Shown one piece after another: positions 61,375-64,000 of a stretch of 64,000 bases of DNA (within the stretch, counting starts at the first letter, position 1; each line of letters begins with the position of its first letter). Position numbers and translations under genes: made by a program. Origin of the DNA: Onchocerca volvulus (lineage: Eukaryota; Nematoda; Chromadorea; Rhabditida; Onchocercidae). The notes beneath the pieces were generated by a model, which was not told the DNA's origin, ran no database searches, and saw nothing but the letters and a program-made list of their open reading frames with translations. The stretch is from NCBI GenBank assembly GCA_000499405.2, contig HG738137.1, positions 992,001 to 1,056,000 of the forward strand, in the 5' to 3' direction.

Positions 61375-63475
61375 CTGGTAAAAAAATTTAGTTACTGAAG
61401 ATAAATAATATGAACCATACGAACTGAGAGAAGCAATTCACAACGCCAGTATGAAACAAACGAAATGAACTGAACGGTCAAATTGGACCGATTGCATTCA
61501 TTGATCAGACTAGATTAATCGAATTAAATCTTTCTGCTGATCAAAATGTCTAACACAAATCCTAATTTTTTGTTTTTGCTTTCTGTCAATCAATTTTTGC
61601 AAGAATAATTCCGGCAAATCTATTATAGCTCTTCGTGAACTCTTAATCTCTAAAACTTAGCGATTTTTTAAATAACAAAATTTAAAACCTGCCCAATGTA
61701 AAATAGAAATTTAGAGTTTGCAAAAGCATAAAAGCAAATATAAACAACGTGATCAGTAAGCAATAACTTTTTTCCGTAAAAAAAGTGCAACAGAAAACTC
61801 CGCTGGAACATATAACACTACTACTAATCAAGTTAAGCGATAAAAGAAAAATAAATAATCAGCAAGATTCATTTCAAATTTCCATTATTCCCATCTAATT
61901 AGATGCTCTACCAATTATCACATTTCTTGATTTTTTGGTCGTTTTGTGCATCATGTGTGTCGAAACTTGATAGCAATTGGTCATGCGGGAAACAGCCATA
62001 ACTAATATCTTCCTTCCTTACCACATAACTCTCATTGCCTATTGGGTTAAGGTTCAATAAAAAAAAAAAGAGATGAAAAAGAATTATACATTAATACATA
62101 CAGCAAATGACCAAAATGCTGTCGTGATGACAACAAAAAATAAAGGAAAAAGGGAAGAAAACGCTTTCATACATACACCTTATGTGCTGCATTTCCCTTA
62201 GTTTCCACCTCGAATTATGATACCAACAACAAACATAGCCGGCCGTCAATTAAGAACGCGTCCTTTTGCTTCTGAAAGCTCTTTTTGTTTATTTTCTTCG
62301 TTTATCTATGCATGAATGGTTGATTTTTACGTAAGTGAAATAGAAATATTTTCATGTATGTATGCAATTTCACCGTTTCTTTTTGAAAGAAATATTCTGA
62401 CAGCTGACAGGTAATAAGAAAAAAAATATAAGTTTTTGTTTCAAGGAATAAGAAAAAATATAAGTTTTTGCTTCCCTTTTAAAAAGTATTTTTCAGATAA
62501 AATTCTGAAATTTTTTTCTGATTGTAAAGATCCGGATTAAAACGTTCTTTCTTCTATTACAAAAATTTAATGAAACCTAAAAATTAAAGGAAATTGAGAA
62601 GGCGGCTGTAATAATGTCCGCTTGATAAAATCAATAATAACAACAACAATTTTTACAATAAGAACAACAACAGTTCGACAGATGCTTACGGAGGTGACCG
62701 CGTAGTCATATGATAACATCATGTGATTCATCTGAAAATTTAATAATTAAAAAACACTGCCATATTGCGAATTCACTTACATACGTTACTTAAATAATTA
62801 ATAGATTGGGAATAGCATTAACTGTCATGATGATTTCGTTCATTATCACTCGTCATAATCTTTGTAAAAACTTCCCCTGAACAATAACAGGAATATCCGA
62901 CAAAAATAATCATCAAAATATCTTTCCAAACTGCATGTAACAAAATGAATTGAGATATACTCATTTAATATGAAATCCTCCACAGAAAAAGAAACCATAT
63001 ATTTCCTTGACACTATGAAGCTAAAGTTTCACGCTGAAACAAACAAATTGTCGAAAAATGAATTTTTTTGTATTTTCCGTTCGAATTAATAACAAAAAAA
63101 TAGATGAATTAATGGCAACTTTCTTAATTTCTCTATTTTCTGAAAAAATAGCACGATCATTGCTTATAATTTGAATTTATATTGGTATCGTAACAGAAGT
63201 ACAATCACCATACATTAGCATAGTGAGAAAGCATTTTTCCATCTAATTATGGAAATGCATGGCGAAAAGTTAAAAAAATCGAATTTTTCCATAAAAAGTT
63301 AAATTACAAAACACAAGCAAAGGTTTTATAAAATTGTGGATTGTGAGAAAGCTAAAGAAAGATCATTATTAAATAAACAAATTTTGTAGCTTTCTAAACT
63401 TATCTAAAGATACTCAGCTATCATTCCTGCTATCTCTGCAAGGCATTTGCTACCTGGAAAGCTTAGCTGCACTTT
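61375..63475. other. Upstream flank of the PRP4 kinase gene
   Basis: The bases next to the ATG form TTTTTTTACCAG on the minus strand, a strong acceptor abutting the start codon, so the leader is supplied by trans-splicing or by an unseen 5' exon in this region. Beyond it lies AT-rich DNA without a supported ORF. A slightly GC-richer patch near 62200-62280 could be promoter sequence. Confidence 0.5.
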
Positions 63476-63570
63476 TCAGTCTATTCTTCCAAATTGTTCT
63501 GTTAATGCATATAGTACATCCTCATATATTTGCTGTTTTCTGCGTTTTTCCAAATTTTCTTTTTTTTTTT
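63476..63570 (-). CDS. Possible terminal exon of an unknown gene (doubtful)
   Basis: Minus-strand frame ending KRRKQQIYEDVLYALTEQF plus three residues and TGA. The composition is more protein-like than its surroundings and could be the end of a gene entering from the right. Against it, the frame runs back into a long poly-A tract (63560-63580, seen as T on the plus strand), and the acceptor candidates are purine-rich or lie beyond that tract (GAGCAG near 63612). No family was recognised. Confidence 0.2.
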
Positions 63571-63791
63571 TTTTTTTTTTGGAGTTAAACGAATTTAGCA
63601 GATAATCCTGCTCACAGCCAACGAATTCAACTTCGAATTTAAAAACCGTTAATACATAATACACACTTTTTAACGACAATGCGAAGAATAAATAGTAAGC
63701 AGTTAAAATGTCTAGGCAATTTTAGAGATCCGTTAAACTATTTGAACAAAACATCGACTATAGAAAGATGAAAAAAGTCTAACTTTTTTGT

Positions 63792-63861
63792 CAAACAAAA
63801 AAATTTTTTGATACGAAGAACGGATGCAAACAAAAAAATTTTTCGATACGAAGAACAGATA
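63792..63861. repeat. Tandem duplication, 35-bp unit
   Basis: Copies 63792-63826 and 63827-63861 both start CAAACAAAAAAATTTTT and contain GATACGAAGAAC; they differ at only a few bases. Confidence 0.85.
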
Positions 63862-64000
63862 CAAGTTAAGGGAGCATTCATTTCGTCAAAGTTTCTTCTG
63901 CTGTGAGGTTAATAAATTGAATAATGGCGCCATGCTTATTCAAAGACATCTTCCAGCCAAGAAATATAATAGAAACGAATTTAGAATTTTTCGACAATAA

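Noticed and set aside
61880..61935. tRNA-like piece on the minus strand (TTGGTAGAGCATCTAATTAG)
   Set aside because: It resembles a D-arm and anticodon stem, but no T-loop GTTCRA follows at the right distance and no acceptor stem pairs. Probably chance.

Overview
The window looks like nuclear DNA of a nematode, most likely a clade III parasite of the filarial type. It is very AT-rich and carries intron-rich genes whose introns end in nematode-style TTTTCAG acceptors. The proteins are animal proteins, and several gene starts sit just behind a splice-acceptor-like AG, as expected for spliced-leader trans-splicing. No bacterial operon, phage, CRISPR array or convincing tRNA/rRNA gene was seen. 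Exon models were read by hand, following reading frame and phase across GT-AG junctions. The species cannot be fixed from the sequence alone.

Layout. (1) 1-15481, plus strand: the C-terminal 23 exons (about 1,170 codons) of an afadin/canoe homologue, with DIL domain, PDZ domain, a proline-rich SH3-ligand segment and the conserved C-terminus. The RA and FHA modules must lie left of the window. (2) 15482-19210: non-coding 3' flank between two convergent genes. (3) 19211-37994, minus strand: a complete 14-exon transmembrane semaphorin (769 aa) with signal peptide, Sema domain, PSI domain, one membrane segment and a short tail; its first intron is 6.8 kb. (4) 37995-52009: a 14-kb stretch without a convincing gene, holding microsatellites, a perfect stem-loop and a GC-rich tandem repeat. 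(5) 52022-53242, plus strand: a complete 3-exon NDUFS6 (135 aa), the zinc-binding subunit of mitochondrial complex I. (6) 53243-54819: non-coding gap between convergent genes. (7) 54820-61374, minus strand: a complete 15-exon PRP4-type splicing kinase (PRPF4B/prpf-4, 1,078 aa), with a Lys/His-rich and RS-rich N-terminus and a full kinase domain. (8) 61375-64000: upstream flank, with one doubtful exon-like ORF on the minus strand.

The genes are not one pathway. Afadin and semaphorin both act in cell adhesion and guidance at the plasma membrane. NDUFS6 serves respiration and PRP4 kinase serves pre-mRNA splicing. The most distinctive non-genic structures are a decayed tandem copy of a PRP4 kinase exon inside its own intron (55032-55253), a 42-bp-arm inverted repeat in the semaphorin first intron (31824-31958), and a miRNA-precursor-like hairpin in an afadin intron (3180-3272). 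I did not find a clearly new multi-gene system.
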